Shown piece by piece: positions 15,931 to 22,627 of a DNA stretch of 25,341 bases; position 1 is the first letter of the stretch, and each line of letters opens with the position of its first letter. The DNA lies in NCBI GenBank assembly GCA_023416335.1, contig JAEZHY010000040.1, forward strand, positions 1-25,341. The letters run 5' to 3'. The notes beneath the pieces are model-generated. The model was not told where the DNA came from. It worked only from the letters and a program-made list of their open reading frames with translations, and made no database searches. Made by a program: the position numbers and the translations under genes. This DNA comes from Pseudomonadota bacterium (GTDB lineage: Bacteria > Desulfobacterota > Syntrophobacteria > Syntrophobacterales > Syntrophobacteraceae).

Positions 15931-16546
15931 TCTCAACTCCCTTTGATTCGAAATCACTCTGGTTGCGCCAAATTCCGGCGACGCCCCACCACATCTATTC
16001 TGATTACATTCCCCGAATACCCTGATTATCGAATTACATGCGGAATAACTTGATAATAATATGAATACGTCAATGATTATTTCGAAAACCGAAACATTTT
16101 ACGACACGGATGGACACGGATAGACACGGATGAAGAAAGCGGCAAAAGACTCCATTCAGGAAAAGACGCCGAATACCTCACTGCGTTCATTATCGGTGCT
16201 GCATTTGAACTCTCAATCCGTCGTTTGTCCGCTGGAACAGGGAAAGGTTGGAATACCTGAGAGTCTATGACCTTAGACTTTGATCCGTGTCCATCCGTGT
16301 CAAAAGACAGAGGCCGAAAGCCGAAAAGCTTCCTTGACATGGCCCCTCATAGATCATACACTGAGACTCTATGGTAATTGTCCTCTAACAGAAGCCCGCG
16401 CACGTTAAGCGAACTCAGACGCATAAGGCCGATAAGCGGTCCGATGCGGCGCTGGTGGTGTGGCTTCTGGTCTCCTCGTTCGGCAATCCCCGAAAACATT
16501 ACTGTTTGAAGCATATTCCATCGAAACATCAGAGGAGATATGGACA
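15931..16546. other. Intergenic region of 616 bp with an inverted-repeat element
   Basis: The first 100 bp are AT-rich and should hold the promoter of the minus-strand phosphatase-autotransporter gene. The middle is occupied by the repeat at 16103-16301, and the last part leads into the methyltransferase. Open frames across the repeat are repeat-derived rather than genes. Confidence 0.4.
16103..16301. repeat. Inverted-repeat (MITE-like) element built of GGACACGGAT units, copy 1
   Basis: The left end has three tandem 10-mers (CGACACGGAT, GGACACGGAT, AGACACGGAT; 16102-16131). The right end has the inverse, ATCCGTGTCCATCCGTGTC (16283-16301). The outer 19-bp arms GACACGGATGGACACGGAT are perfect inverted repeats around a 161-bp middle with no gene. 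Related ends occur at 19429-19779. Confidence 0.7.
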
Positions 16547-17323
16547 ATGGACCAATCCAGACTGACGGTTTACTTCTATGACATCTTCGATGCCTCTTTG
16601 CCCCGCCTGGGCCCCGGAGACGATTCTTCGACACAAAAAGCCATCGAACTGCTGCGTGCGGCGAATCCTCAGTTGATGAATTCGCCCGGCCTCAGGATAC
16701 TGGACCTGGGCTGTGGAAACGGCACTCCGACCATCCAGCTTGCAAAGCATCTCGACGGAACCATCACGGCGGTCGACAACCATGAGCCGTTCCTGATCGA
16801 ACTCAGGCGGCGAGCCGTTGCGGAGGGCGTTTCGGACAGTATCCGCACCTGCCTGAGCGATATGCGCGAGTTCACGATGAAAGAGGGAGTCTTCGATCTG
16901 ATCTGGTCGGAAGGAGCGCTCTTCGCCATGGGATTTCGGAAAGCGCTGGCCGCCTGCCGGAAGTTGCTGATACCGGGCGGGTTGATGGCCGCCTCCGAAC
17001 TCACCTGGTTCCGGCCCTACCCGCCGGCTGAGTGTCGAGAGTATTTCGCCGCCATGTATCCTCCCATGATCGATAACGCCGCCAACCTCGCAACTATCGA
17101 GGACTGCGGATACAAGGTTTTGGAGCACTTTGCATTGCCGGAATCGACCTGGCTGGAAGGCTATTTTCGCCCCATCGAGGATCGGCTTCGAACGCTCCAG
17201 AACAAGTATGCCGCGGACCGTGCCGGAAGCGAAACAATCGATACCATCAGGAAGGAGAGCTACATCTATCGCAAGTACTCCGACTGGTATGGCTATTTCT
17301 TCTACCTGATGCAGAGCCGTTAA
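16547..17323 (+). CDS. Class I SAM-dependent methyltransferase
   Basis: A 258-residue soluble protein from ATG 16547, with GAGGAG 9 nt upstream; an upstream extension to 16460 has no family character. Motif I is ILDLGCGNGTPTIQLA (about residues 51-66), and the acidic end of strand 2 is in ITAVDNHEPFL. Motif III is seen in FDLIWSEGALFAMGF, and the post-motif region is ALAACRKLLIPGG. The pattern and length match small-molecule methyltransferases of the UbiE/Methyltransf_11 type; the acceptor substrate is unknown. The lead MDQSRLTVYFYDIFDASLPRLGPGDDSST is typical of a subgroup I recall from Deltaproteobacteria. No partner gene is obvious; the next gene, an alpha/beta hydrolase, is 306 bp away. 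Confidence 0.9.
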   Translation: MDQSRLTVYFYDIFDASLPRLGPGDDSSTQKAIELLRAANPQLMNSPGLRILDLGCGNGTPTIQLAKHLDGTITAVDNHEPFLIELRRRAVAEGVSDSIRTCLSDMREFTMKEGVFDLIWSEGALFAMGFRKALAACRKLLIPGGLMAASELTWFRPYPPAECREYFAAMYPPMIDNAANLATIEDCGYKVLEHFALPESTWLEGYFRPIEDRLRTLQNKYAADRAGSETIDTIRKESYIYRKYSDWYGYFFYLMQSR

Positions 17324-17629
17324 AGCGTAACCAGGCCGGGGCGCGGTTAATAGGCCGCTGGTTCCCAAGGTCCGCCTTGGGAACCCATCCCCGGCAGACC
17401 GGGTGGTTCCGCTGACGCGCCCGGATAGCAGGTTCCACTGGCCTCAGCTTAATGAACCGATTTGTTTTTGCACTGAAAACTGGGACGGTATCGACAATGG
17501 ATGTATTTTCTTGCAACTCCTCTCCATTCCAATCAAAATTATATTCAAGCGGATTAAGTATGGATTGAGCGCAGGCATCATCCCGACCGCCGGTATCCAC
17601 GAAAGAACATCTATGGCAAGGAGCAAGCC
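17324..17629. other. Intergenic region of 306 bp
   Basis: Apart from the palindrome at 17360-17385, the region is unremarkable. An AT-rich stretch at 17510-17570 may carry the promoter of the alpha/beta hydrolase, which has AAGGAG before its ATG. No other gene is supported. Confidence 0.35.
17360..17385. repeat. Perfect hairpin GGTTCCCAAGG / CCTTGGGAACC
   Basis: Eleven-bp arms (17360-17370 and 17375-17385) with a 4-nt loop TCCG, 37 bp after the methyltransferase stop. There is no T-run, so it is not a standard terminator. It resembles the dispersed GTTCCCAAG...CTTGGGAAC palindromes (REP-like) found between genes in several bacteria. Confidence 0.6.
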
Positions 17630-18505
17630 ATGCCCAATGTAACGGCCAATGGAATCCAGATCGAGTACGATACTTTTGGTGACGGCTCGTCCCCGGCTTT
17701 ATTGCTGGTGATGGGAGCCGGCGGCCAGATGATTCTTTGGGATGCCGAATTCTGCGAGGCATTGGCAAAAAGAGGACATTTTGTCATCCGGTTCGATAAC
17801 CGCGACGTCGGTCTATCGACAAAGTTCGAAGAAGCCGGCATTCCCGACATGATGGCTGCAATGAGGGGTGAACCGGTACGTCCACCCTACTCTCTCGAGG
17901 ATATGGCGGATGACGCCGTCGGGTTACTCGATACATTACGCATCGAGAAGGCACATATCTGTGGTGCCTCAATGGGCGGCATGATAGCCCAGGTCATCTC
18001 GTATCGGCATCCCGGGCGTGTCCTGAGCTTAACCTCTATAATGTCGAGCACGGGAAATCCGGAACTTCCGCAAATAAAACCGGATGTTCTGGCTGCCGTA
18101 TTTCAACCTGTTCCCGGGGAACGCGAAGCGTGTATCGAACATATGGTAAATATGTGGCGACGGCTCTGGAGTCCCGGATTCCCATTTGACGAAGAGCGAT
18201 TGCGAAAGATGATGGCCGAGAGCTACGATCGTTCGTACTATCCTCAGGGAATGGTCCGTCACAGCGCGGCCGTTTTTGCCCATGGCTATCGAAAATCGTC
18301 GATTGCATCTATTAAGACCCCGACGCTCGTAATCCACGGAGACCGGGATCCGCTTATGTCGGTGGAAGGCGGAAAAGAGACGGCTCAGCTGATACCCGGA
18401 GCGAAATTATTGATAATCGAAGGAATGGGCCATGACATGCCCAAAGAGGCCTGGCCGAAAATAATAGATGCAATATCCAATCACACAACGCAAGCCAACA
18501 CTTAA
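17630..18505 (+). CDS. Alpha/beta-fold hydrolase
   Basis: A 291-residue soluble hydrolase from ATG 17630 with AAGGAG 9 nt upstream. The catalytic triad is visible: nucleophile Ser in the elbow GASMGG, Asp in HGDRDPL and His in GMGHDMP. The oxyanion-loop region is VMGAGGQM. The motif RFDNRDVGLS near residues 55-64 is typical of a subfamily of esterase/epoxide-hydrolase-like enzymes. The natural substrate cannot be read. No operon partner is obvious; the methyltransferase is upstream on the same strand and the next gene runs the other way. Base composition is like the neighbours. Confidence 0.92.
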   Translation: MPNVTANGIQIEYDTFGDGSSPALLLVMGAGGQMILWDAEFCEALAKRGHFVIRFDNRDVGLSTKFEEAGIPDMMAAMRGEPVRPPYSLEDMADDAVGLLDTLRIEKAHICGASMGGMIAQVISYRHPGRVLSLTSIMSSTGNPELPQIKPDVLAAVFQPVPGEREACIEHMVNMWRRLWSPGFPFDEERLRKMMAESYDRSYYPQGMVRHSAAVFAHGYRKSSIASIKTPTLVIHGDRDPLMSVEGGKETAQLIPGAKLLIIEGMGHDMPKEAWPKIIDAISNHTTQANT

Positions 18506-18689
18506 TGTAACCCCTAAGATACACACACCCTTCCCTCACCATAGCTCCTGCATTCCTGGTTCCCAAAATCCGGGGCTGCTGCCCAAATCATTGCGGCAGT
18601 CCCGAATGACTCGCAAAGCCCAGCATTGACCCAGCGGCCGCGGTTGATATTAGCCGACGAGCCGCTCACTTGTGCTATTGGAAAATGAA

Positions 18690-19271
18690 TCAGGCATTTT
18701 CAAAGAATGACAGTAATCCGGAAACCGTAGTTGAAAGGCATAACCCGAACGACACACTGTCAACCGCAAGTCCGTCCACCGGCAGGTCTGATCCTTCCCT
18801 GGCCAGAACATCTCTCATGAAAGCAGTGGAAAGATTCTTGTACAAGCTTTTCCCATCCGCCAGCTGTTCTATGTCCAAACGGAAGTATCTGAAATATTCG
18901 GCATATTTCTCATTTACGAATGTCTCTATCTGCTGCTCGGTCCCGGCGACATGCTCATCTTTTTCCGCCTCGCTCCGCATCAGTTCAACCGCGCTTGCAT
19001 GACGCTGCAATACGGAATGGGTGATAGCGTGAACGATCATTTTTTTGAACTCTTCGGTATCGCTTTCTTCACGTTCGACCGAAGTGTTCGGAAAGTTTTC
19101 TTTTCCGGGAGCATAGGATGCCACCACCAGGAAAGAGCAAAAAGTCATGTAGGCATATGGCGACGGTTCGATTTCACCAAAGATTGTCCGGTTTGTCTCC
19201 AGGAAATCGTCAATGCGCTCGGTGGTCCGTTTCAAGGCATCAATAAGTTTGGCAGTGACAGCGGAAGGCAT
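18690..19271 (-). CDS. Protein of unknown function, 193 residues
   Basis: The ATG at 19269-19271 has a good GGAGA 6 nt upstream and the frame is long, so it is likely a real gene. I do not recognise a family. The protein is soluble, mostly helical by composition and acidic in the middle (EREESDTEEFKK, EAEKDEH), with one hydrophobic stretch (YMTFCSFLVVASYA) near residues 40-53. Its 5' end is followed at 19429 by a repeat region rather than another gene, and the 3' end faces the alpha/beta hydrolase across about 185 bp. Nothing in the context suggests a role. Confidence 0.6.
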   Translation of the reverse strand: MPSAVTAKLIDALKRTTERIDDFLETNRTIFGEIEPSPYAYMTFCSFLVVASYAPGKENFPNTSVEREESDTEEFKKMIVHAITHSVLQRHASAVELMRSEAEKDEHVAGTEQQIETFVNEKYAEYFRYFRLDIEQLADGKSLYKNLSTAFMRDVLAREGSDLPVDGLAVDSVSFGLCLSTTVSGLLSFFENA

Positions 19272-19428
19272 CTGCTTCTCCGTACAGGAATTTTGAAGTT
19301 AAGACCCCGGCATTTTTTATCTCAGCTACATCATCGCGCGGCATCGGGTGCGGGCAATAAGGGTCCGGGCTTGAAACCAAATCCCTCTGGTCACTACACC
19401 GTAATCGACTTTCAGGTCAAACTTTTTA

Positions 19429-19779
19429 CGACATGGATGGACACGAATAGACACGGATGGAGGAAGCAGCAAAAGAATCTGTTTACGCAAAGACTGTTAA
19501 CGGCTCAATTCATCTCAAGGACACATGTTGAACTATTTAATCGCCGGCAGCCTCAAATTGTCTTATTGGTTAATTTTGCCAGGCCCCGGTCGACTCATTA
19601 CATAAGCTCGGATTTCACATCTTGTTTTTATCCGTGTTTATCCGTGTCCATCCGTGTCAAAAAAAGAAGCCCGGGCGGCCTCAAAGCTTCGATTATTGTT
19701 TAATTCCGCCAGGCCCCGGTTGACTCATTACCTAACCTCGGATTTCTCATCTTGTGTTTATCCGTGTCCAGCCGTGTCA
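19429..19779. repeat. Inverted/direct repeat cluster built of GGACACGGAT units, copies 2 and 3
   Basis: The left end CGACATGGAT GGACACGAAT AGACACGGAT (19429-19458) matches the left end at 16102-16131, including the flanking GCAAAAG. Inverse units ATCCGTG... lie at 19630-19659 and again at 19760-19779. The segment ending in each of these is also a direct duplication: TAATT..GCCAGGCCCCGGT (19571 and 19701, offset 130 bp) continues through TCTTGT to the inverse units. The second copy lacks one 10-mer. Confidence 0.7.
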
Positions 19780-19860
19780 AAAGAAAGAAGCTCGTGCGGC
19801 TTCACGTACGGTAGCATAGGCTCAAACTTTCGAATAGTTGACCGGGTATTGAGAATCACA

Positions 19861-19893
19861 AAAAAGACCCGTTTTTTACCCGGGTCTTTTTTT
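19861..19893 (-). terminator. Bidirectional Rho-independent terminator
   Basis: AAAAAGACCCG (19861-19871) pairs with CGGGTCTTTTT (19881-19891) around a 9-nt loop. The T-run on the minus strand (GGGTCTTTTTTGTG) lies at the end of the 129-residue gene, which stops 24 bp before. The plus strand also has a T-run, so it works in both directions. Confidence 0.8.
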
Positions 19894-19914
19894 CACTTAC
19901 TTTATTTTTCCCGA

Positions 19915-20304
19915 TCAGTGTTTGTGCTTGCAGCCGCAGTCGGGGCCGCACCCGCCGCCTGACCTTATGGTATATCCGGCTTCATCCAGTTTGCGCTCCA
20001 GTGTGAAGGCCAACCGGCCCGCTTCCTGAACTCCCTTCTCGGCAGCTTTTTGCATCGCCATGTAGAGGGCTCCCAGCAGCTGCTTTGCCTCTTCATTGCC
20101 TTCCTTGACTAGGCCGACCAGGTTATCCATCCCTATTTTCTCGACGGTTCCAATGACCTCACCGGTCACCTCTGCCACTGAATCGCCGGTCTGGCCAAGC
20201 GCATTGAACAGTGCCCCCATCGAGCTTTTCAAGTCGCTCAGATCGACCTTTGCCCCTACTCCGACTCCTGCGCCAATGCCTGTTATTGCTTCTTCTGTCC
20301 GCAT
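19915..20304 (-). CDS. Unknown protein with a C-terminal Cys/His metal-binding tail
   Basis: A 129-residue protein from ATG 20302-20304, with AAAGGAG about 8 nt upstream. The body (about residues 20-110) is mostly amphipathic helix with few aromatics, resembling helical-bundle or gas-vesicle-adjacent accessory proteins, but no family is recognised. The tail SGGGCGPDCGCKHKH ends the protein: three Cys in C-x3-C-x-C plus two His, a probable metal site. The front is Gly-rich (TGIGAGVGVGAK). The gene ends just before a strong terminator, and its upstream neighbour is a decayed toxin locus on the opposite strand, so it appears to be an independent single-gene unit. Confidence 0.65.
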   Translation of the reverse strand: MRTEEAITGIGAGVGVGAKVDLSDLKSSMGALFNALGQTGDSVAEVTGEVIGTVEKIGMDNLVGLVKEGNEEAKQLLGALYMAMQKAAEKGVQEAGRLAFTLERKLDEAGYTIRSGGGCGPDCGCKHKH

Positions 20305-20717
20305 GAAATGAACTCCTTTATAGGCTATTCTCCATAGTCTCCACTATGCAGAAAAGAATAATTCTCAAATAAGATAAGGCACGAGTGTGGCCGAAGGGGA
20401 TTCAGACCGGTAAAAAGCAGCGGCAATGCACCGGGGGTCGCGCCATCCCCGCTATGCGGTTGCCCTCATACCGGTCACGCTGCTGGTGCGGAGTTGGTAT
20501 CCCAAGGACACCTTGGTGTTCGTGCTGGGCTTTATGCAGACGGAGCCGGCACACCTTCCCCAGTAATTGAGCCTTTAGGTCGATGACACGACCAGAGTCG
20601 ACCAAGATCTCGATGACGACCTCACCCGCCCCCAAAAGATGATTGAATTGAAAAGCGCTATCAGCATAGAATATTGAGGAATTCTAAAATAAACACTGCT
20701 CGGAACCGGGAACTCCC
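20305..20717. other. Intergenic region of 413 bp
   Basis: The first part should hold the promoter of the minus-strand helical protein. One plus-strand frame ends with a peptide (VALIPVTLLVRSWYPKDTL, then MQTEPAHLPQ, stop at about 20565) that reads like coding sequence. It has no start and no recognisable family, so it may be a gene remnant. Nothing else stands out. Confidence 0.3.
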
Positions 20718-21052
20718 ATGAGCCAGCATGACAAATCGCGAATTGAGAACATGATTAGATGTCTTGCATCGGCAAGATCGATGAAGCTTTCTGTCCATGC
20801 TCACGCGGAAATGATCGAGGAGGATATCACCGTAGCGGAACTGCGCAATTTTCTGATGAGCTGCACCCTTCACGAGAACTACCCCGATCACAAGTGAGGA
20901 GCATGCTGCCTTGTGTGCGGTCAGGCGGCGGAGAAGGACCGTTATCTTCTGTCGTCTGCACGTCTAACCTTCCTGAACTGATTATAACTACAGTGTATGA
21001 ACCGAAATTACCGAAGTGGGAAACACCATTCAAAACAGGTATGAGACTATGA
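20718..21052 (+). pseudogene. DUF4258 toxin-like gene, inactivated by a nonsense codon and a frameshift
   Basis: From ATG 20718 the frame encodes 59 residues, including KLSVHAHAEMIEEDITVAEL and HENYPDHK, the DUF4258 core as I recall it. An in-frame TGA (20895-20897) follows where the family has Arg (KRG). The same frame continues GACCLVCGQAAEKDRYL. Near 20945-20951 one base is lost, and the neighbouring frame resumes VVCTSNLPELIITTVYEPKLP, then KWE, ending at 21052. The remnant overlaps the next gene by 4 bp, the usual arrangement of this toxin-like gene with a YgiT-type partner. CGA to TGA plus a 1-bp deletion explains both breaks; two defects make recoding unlikely. Confidence 0.75.
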
Positions 21053-21300
21053 AACCCTGCTCGGTCCGTTCCTGCCCCGGAGAATATGAGCAGAAGCGCA
21101 TCATCCATACAGTGAAGCATCACGGCAACGTGATCGTGCTCGAGAATGTGCTTGCTGAAGTCTGTTCGGTTTGCGGCGATATCCTTCTGCCGTTCTCGAC
21201 AGTCGAAGCTATTGAGGCCATGTTGAAAAACCCCGGAGATCCGATTCGTACGGCGCCGGTCTACCATGTTCCTGATACCGCACCTGCAGCGCGGTCATGA
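21049..21300 (+). CDS. YgiT-type zinc-finger protein (putative antitoxin)
   Basis: An 83-residue protein from ATG 21049, overlapping the DUF4258 remnant by ATGA. Two Cys pairs typical of YgiT/MqsA-like N-terminal zinc fingers are present (CSVRSCPGEYE near the start and CSVCGDILLP about 40 residues later). They are separated by the usual IIHTVKHHGNVIVLENVLAEV strand region. DUF4258/YgiT-zinc-finger pairs resemble MqsR-MqsA toxin-antitoxin systems, with this partner as antitoxin. It has no helix-turn-helix of the full-length MqsA type. The C-terminus (PVYHVPDTAPAARS) is unstructured. With its toxin broken, it may be a free-standing remnant whose own frame is intact. Confidence 0.75.
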   Translation: MKPCSVRSCPGEYEQKRIIHTVKHHGNVIVLENVLAEVCSVCGDILLPFSTVEAIEAMLKNPGDPIRTAPVYHVPDTAPAARS

Positions 21301-21445
21301 GGCTGGAAGAAGCCGACCCATTATTCCCGGTCGTATATCTCCGATTTTTGTGGACGCGCTTAGGCCTGAGTGCTGGTTAATACCAATTTGCGTTCAAGAT
21401 AAAACTAATGTAACATGAGGTCCACACTCTCAGGGAGGGGGACTC

Positions 21446-21952
21446 ATGCCCAAAAAAGTCAAACAATTACCAACGGTAATCGAGGCGGCGCAAGAAGCCG
21501 CTCGGGAAGCAAAAACTGCAAACGAGCTAAGAATGGCCCAGACAGTACTTATCCCCGGCATTCTCAATGCTGCCGATAACTTGACTGGAGAGATCGTCGG
21601 CCGCTCCCGTCCAACGGTGGTCCGATTGCGGAAGATATTTTGCGAATCCTTATCCGGTCAGGGATCTCAAGGCCGAAATTGGGGTGGGCGTCGCTACGGC
21701 TACATGACCATCGAGGATGAGCGCCAATTCCTTTCGGGTTACCTTGATCAAGCCTCACGCGGAGGGATTCTGGTTGTGAGCGAGATTCAACGAGCCTTCG
21801 AGAGCCAAGTGGGGCGCAAGGTTGCCCCGTCCACCATCTACCGGATGTTGGACCGGCATGATTGGCGAACGATCATCCCAAGACCCCGTCATCCTAAAAG
21901 CGACACCGAAGCTCAGGAGGATTTTAAAAAAACTCCCGAAAACGGTAACTAA
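21446..21952 (+). CDS. IS630-family transposase, N-terminal ORF (DNA-binding part)
   Basis: A 168-residue ORF with a helix-turn-helix N-terminus (NLTGEIVGRSRPTVVRLRKI) and a second winged-helix-like part (SEIQRAFESQVGRKVAPSTIYRMLDRHDWR), matching the first half of IS630 transposases. It stops at 21952, shortly after a run of seven A (21926-21932), where the second ORF takes over in the +1 frame. The expected product fuses FKK to LPKTV at this run. Whether the shift is productive (slippage on the A-run) or a mutation cannot be told from the sequence. Confidence 0.85.
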   Translation: MPKKVKQLPTVIEAAQEAAREAKTANELRMAQTVLIPGILNAADNLTGEIVGRSRPTVVRLRKIFCESLSGQGSQGRNWGGRRYGYMTIEDERQFLSGYLDQASRGGILVVSEIQRAFESQVGRKVAPSTIYRMLDRHDWRTIIPRPRHPKSDTEAQEDFKKTPENGN

Positions 21953-22514
21953 ATGTGTCGAAGCACTTGCTCCCGTAGGAGTGCGCTTGCGATTTATGTT
22001 CCAGGACGAAGGACGGTTCGGAAGAATCAGCACACCACAACGCTGCTGGGCTCCCCGTGGGATGCGCCCTGCCGTACCCAGCCAGATCGTACGCGAGTAC
22101 ACCTATGCATATGTGGCAGTATCACCTCACGATGGAACCATGGACTCCCTGATCTTGCCTGAAGTCAGTGAGCGTGCCATGTCTATTTTCCTGCAGGAAG
22201 TGAGCGACCGACATCCTGATGAGTTCATCCTCATGGTTCTGGACGGCGCCGGATGGCATAAAGCACATGCTCTCAATGTGCCCGAAAACATGGCGCTGGT
22301 CTTCCTCCCACCTTACAGTCCGGAACTCAATCCGGTGGAGCACGTTTGGGAAAGCATTCGGGAAAACGGTTTTCGAAACAAAGCTTTCAACAGTATGGAG
22401 GCTGTAGAGGACCAGTTGGCTCAGTCTCTGGCAGCCTTGGAGAGAGATCCTGCGACTGTGGCAGGCATGACCGGCTTCCCTTGGCTCATTGACATTAACT
22501 TGAACGCAAAATAG
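21822..22514 (+). CDS. IS630-family transposase, C-terminal catalytic ORF (+1 frame)
   Basis: Only the part after the A-run (about 21926) is transposase; the frame start is a shadow. The DDE domain is complete: MFQDEGRFG (first Asp), LDGAGWHKAH (second Asp) and PPYSPELNPVEHVWE (Glu). The last codons lie inside the right terminal inverted repeat, and the stop TAG occupies the last three bases of the element. Full-length fused transposase would be about 350 residues, a usual IS630 length. Confidence 0.85.
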   Translation: MPRPPSTGCWTGMIGERSSQDPVILKATPKLRRILKKLPKTVTKCVEALAPVGVRLRFMFQDEGRFGRISTPQRCWAPRGMRPAVPSQIVREYTYAYVAVSPHDGTMDSLILPEVSERAMSIFLQEVSDRHPDEFILMVLDGAGWHKAHALNVPENMALVFLPPYSPELNPVEHVWESIRENGFRNKAFNSMEAVEDQLAQSLAALERDPATVAGMTGFPWLIDINLNAK

Positions 22515-22550
22515 TATAAGATAACCACAGCAACTTCCCCCCTTCAAAAA

Positions 22551-22627
22551 TCACGCTCCATCTCTGCGAACGAAAAACCACTCGTAACCAATTCCTCCTA
22601 ATGGATCATGATAAAATGAGACCTCGA
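22551..22627 (-). pseudogene. C-terminal piece of the gene interrupted by the IS1634-family element
   Basis: On the minus strand this stretch continues the frame of 24586-24840 when the element and one copy of the 5-bp duplication are removed: CAFVE joins VSFYHDPLGGIGYEWFFVRR and stops at TGA (22551-22553). The joined protein reads smoothly, which supports the excision boundary. No family recognised. Confidence 0.72.

Larger units (their letters stand above)
19272..19914. other. Repeat-rich region of 643 bp without genes
   Basis: Open frames here come from the repeat cluster described at 19429-19779 and show no conserved protein character. The far right end carries the bidirectional terminator at 19861-19893. 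I see no other feature. Confidence 0.5.
21383..22514 (+). mobile_element. IS630-family insertion sequence
   Basis: The element is bounded by TA on both sides (21381-21382 and 22515-22516), the target duplication of this family. The terminal inverted repeats are CCAATTTGCGTTCAAGATAA (21383-21402) and, on the other strand from 22514, CTATTTTGCGTTCAAGTTAA, matching at 17 of 20 positions. The interior encodes a two-frame transposase with a complete DDE triad. Confidence 0.88.

Noticed and set aside
16077..16340. 87-residue minus-strand ORF across the repeat
   Set aside because: Made of translated GGACACGGAT repeat units; typical repeat-derived false gene.
19571..19779. CRISPR-like or tandem array
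   Set aside because: Only two or three imperfect units with unequal spacing, and no cas gene in the window.
20402..20635. 77-residue minus-strand ORF
   Set aside because: No start signal and no conserved motif; the opposite strand carries an equally plausible fragment, so neither is annotated as a gene.
20895..20897. In-frame TGA of the DUF4258 gene as a second selenocysteine codon
   Set aside because: The position aligns with Arg in the family rather than Cys, and a separate 1-bp deletion follows about 50 bp later, so decay explains it better.
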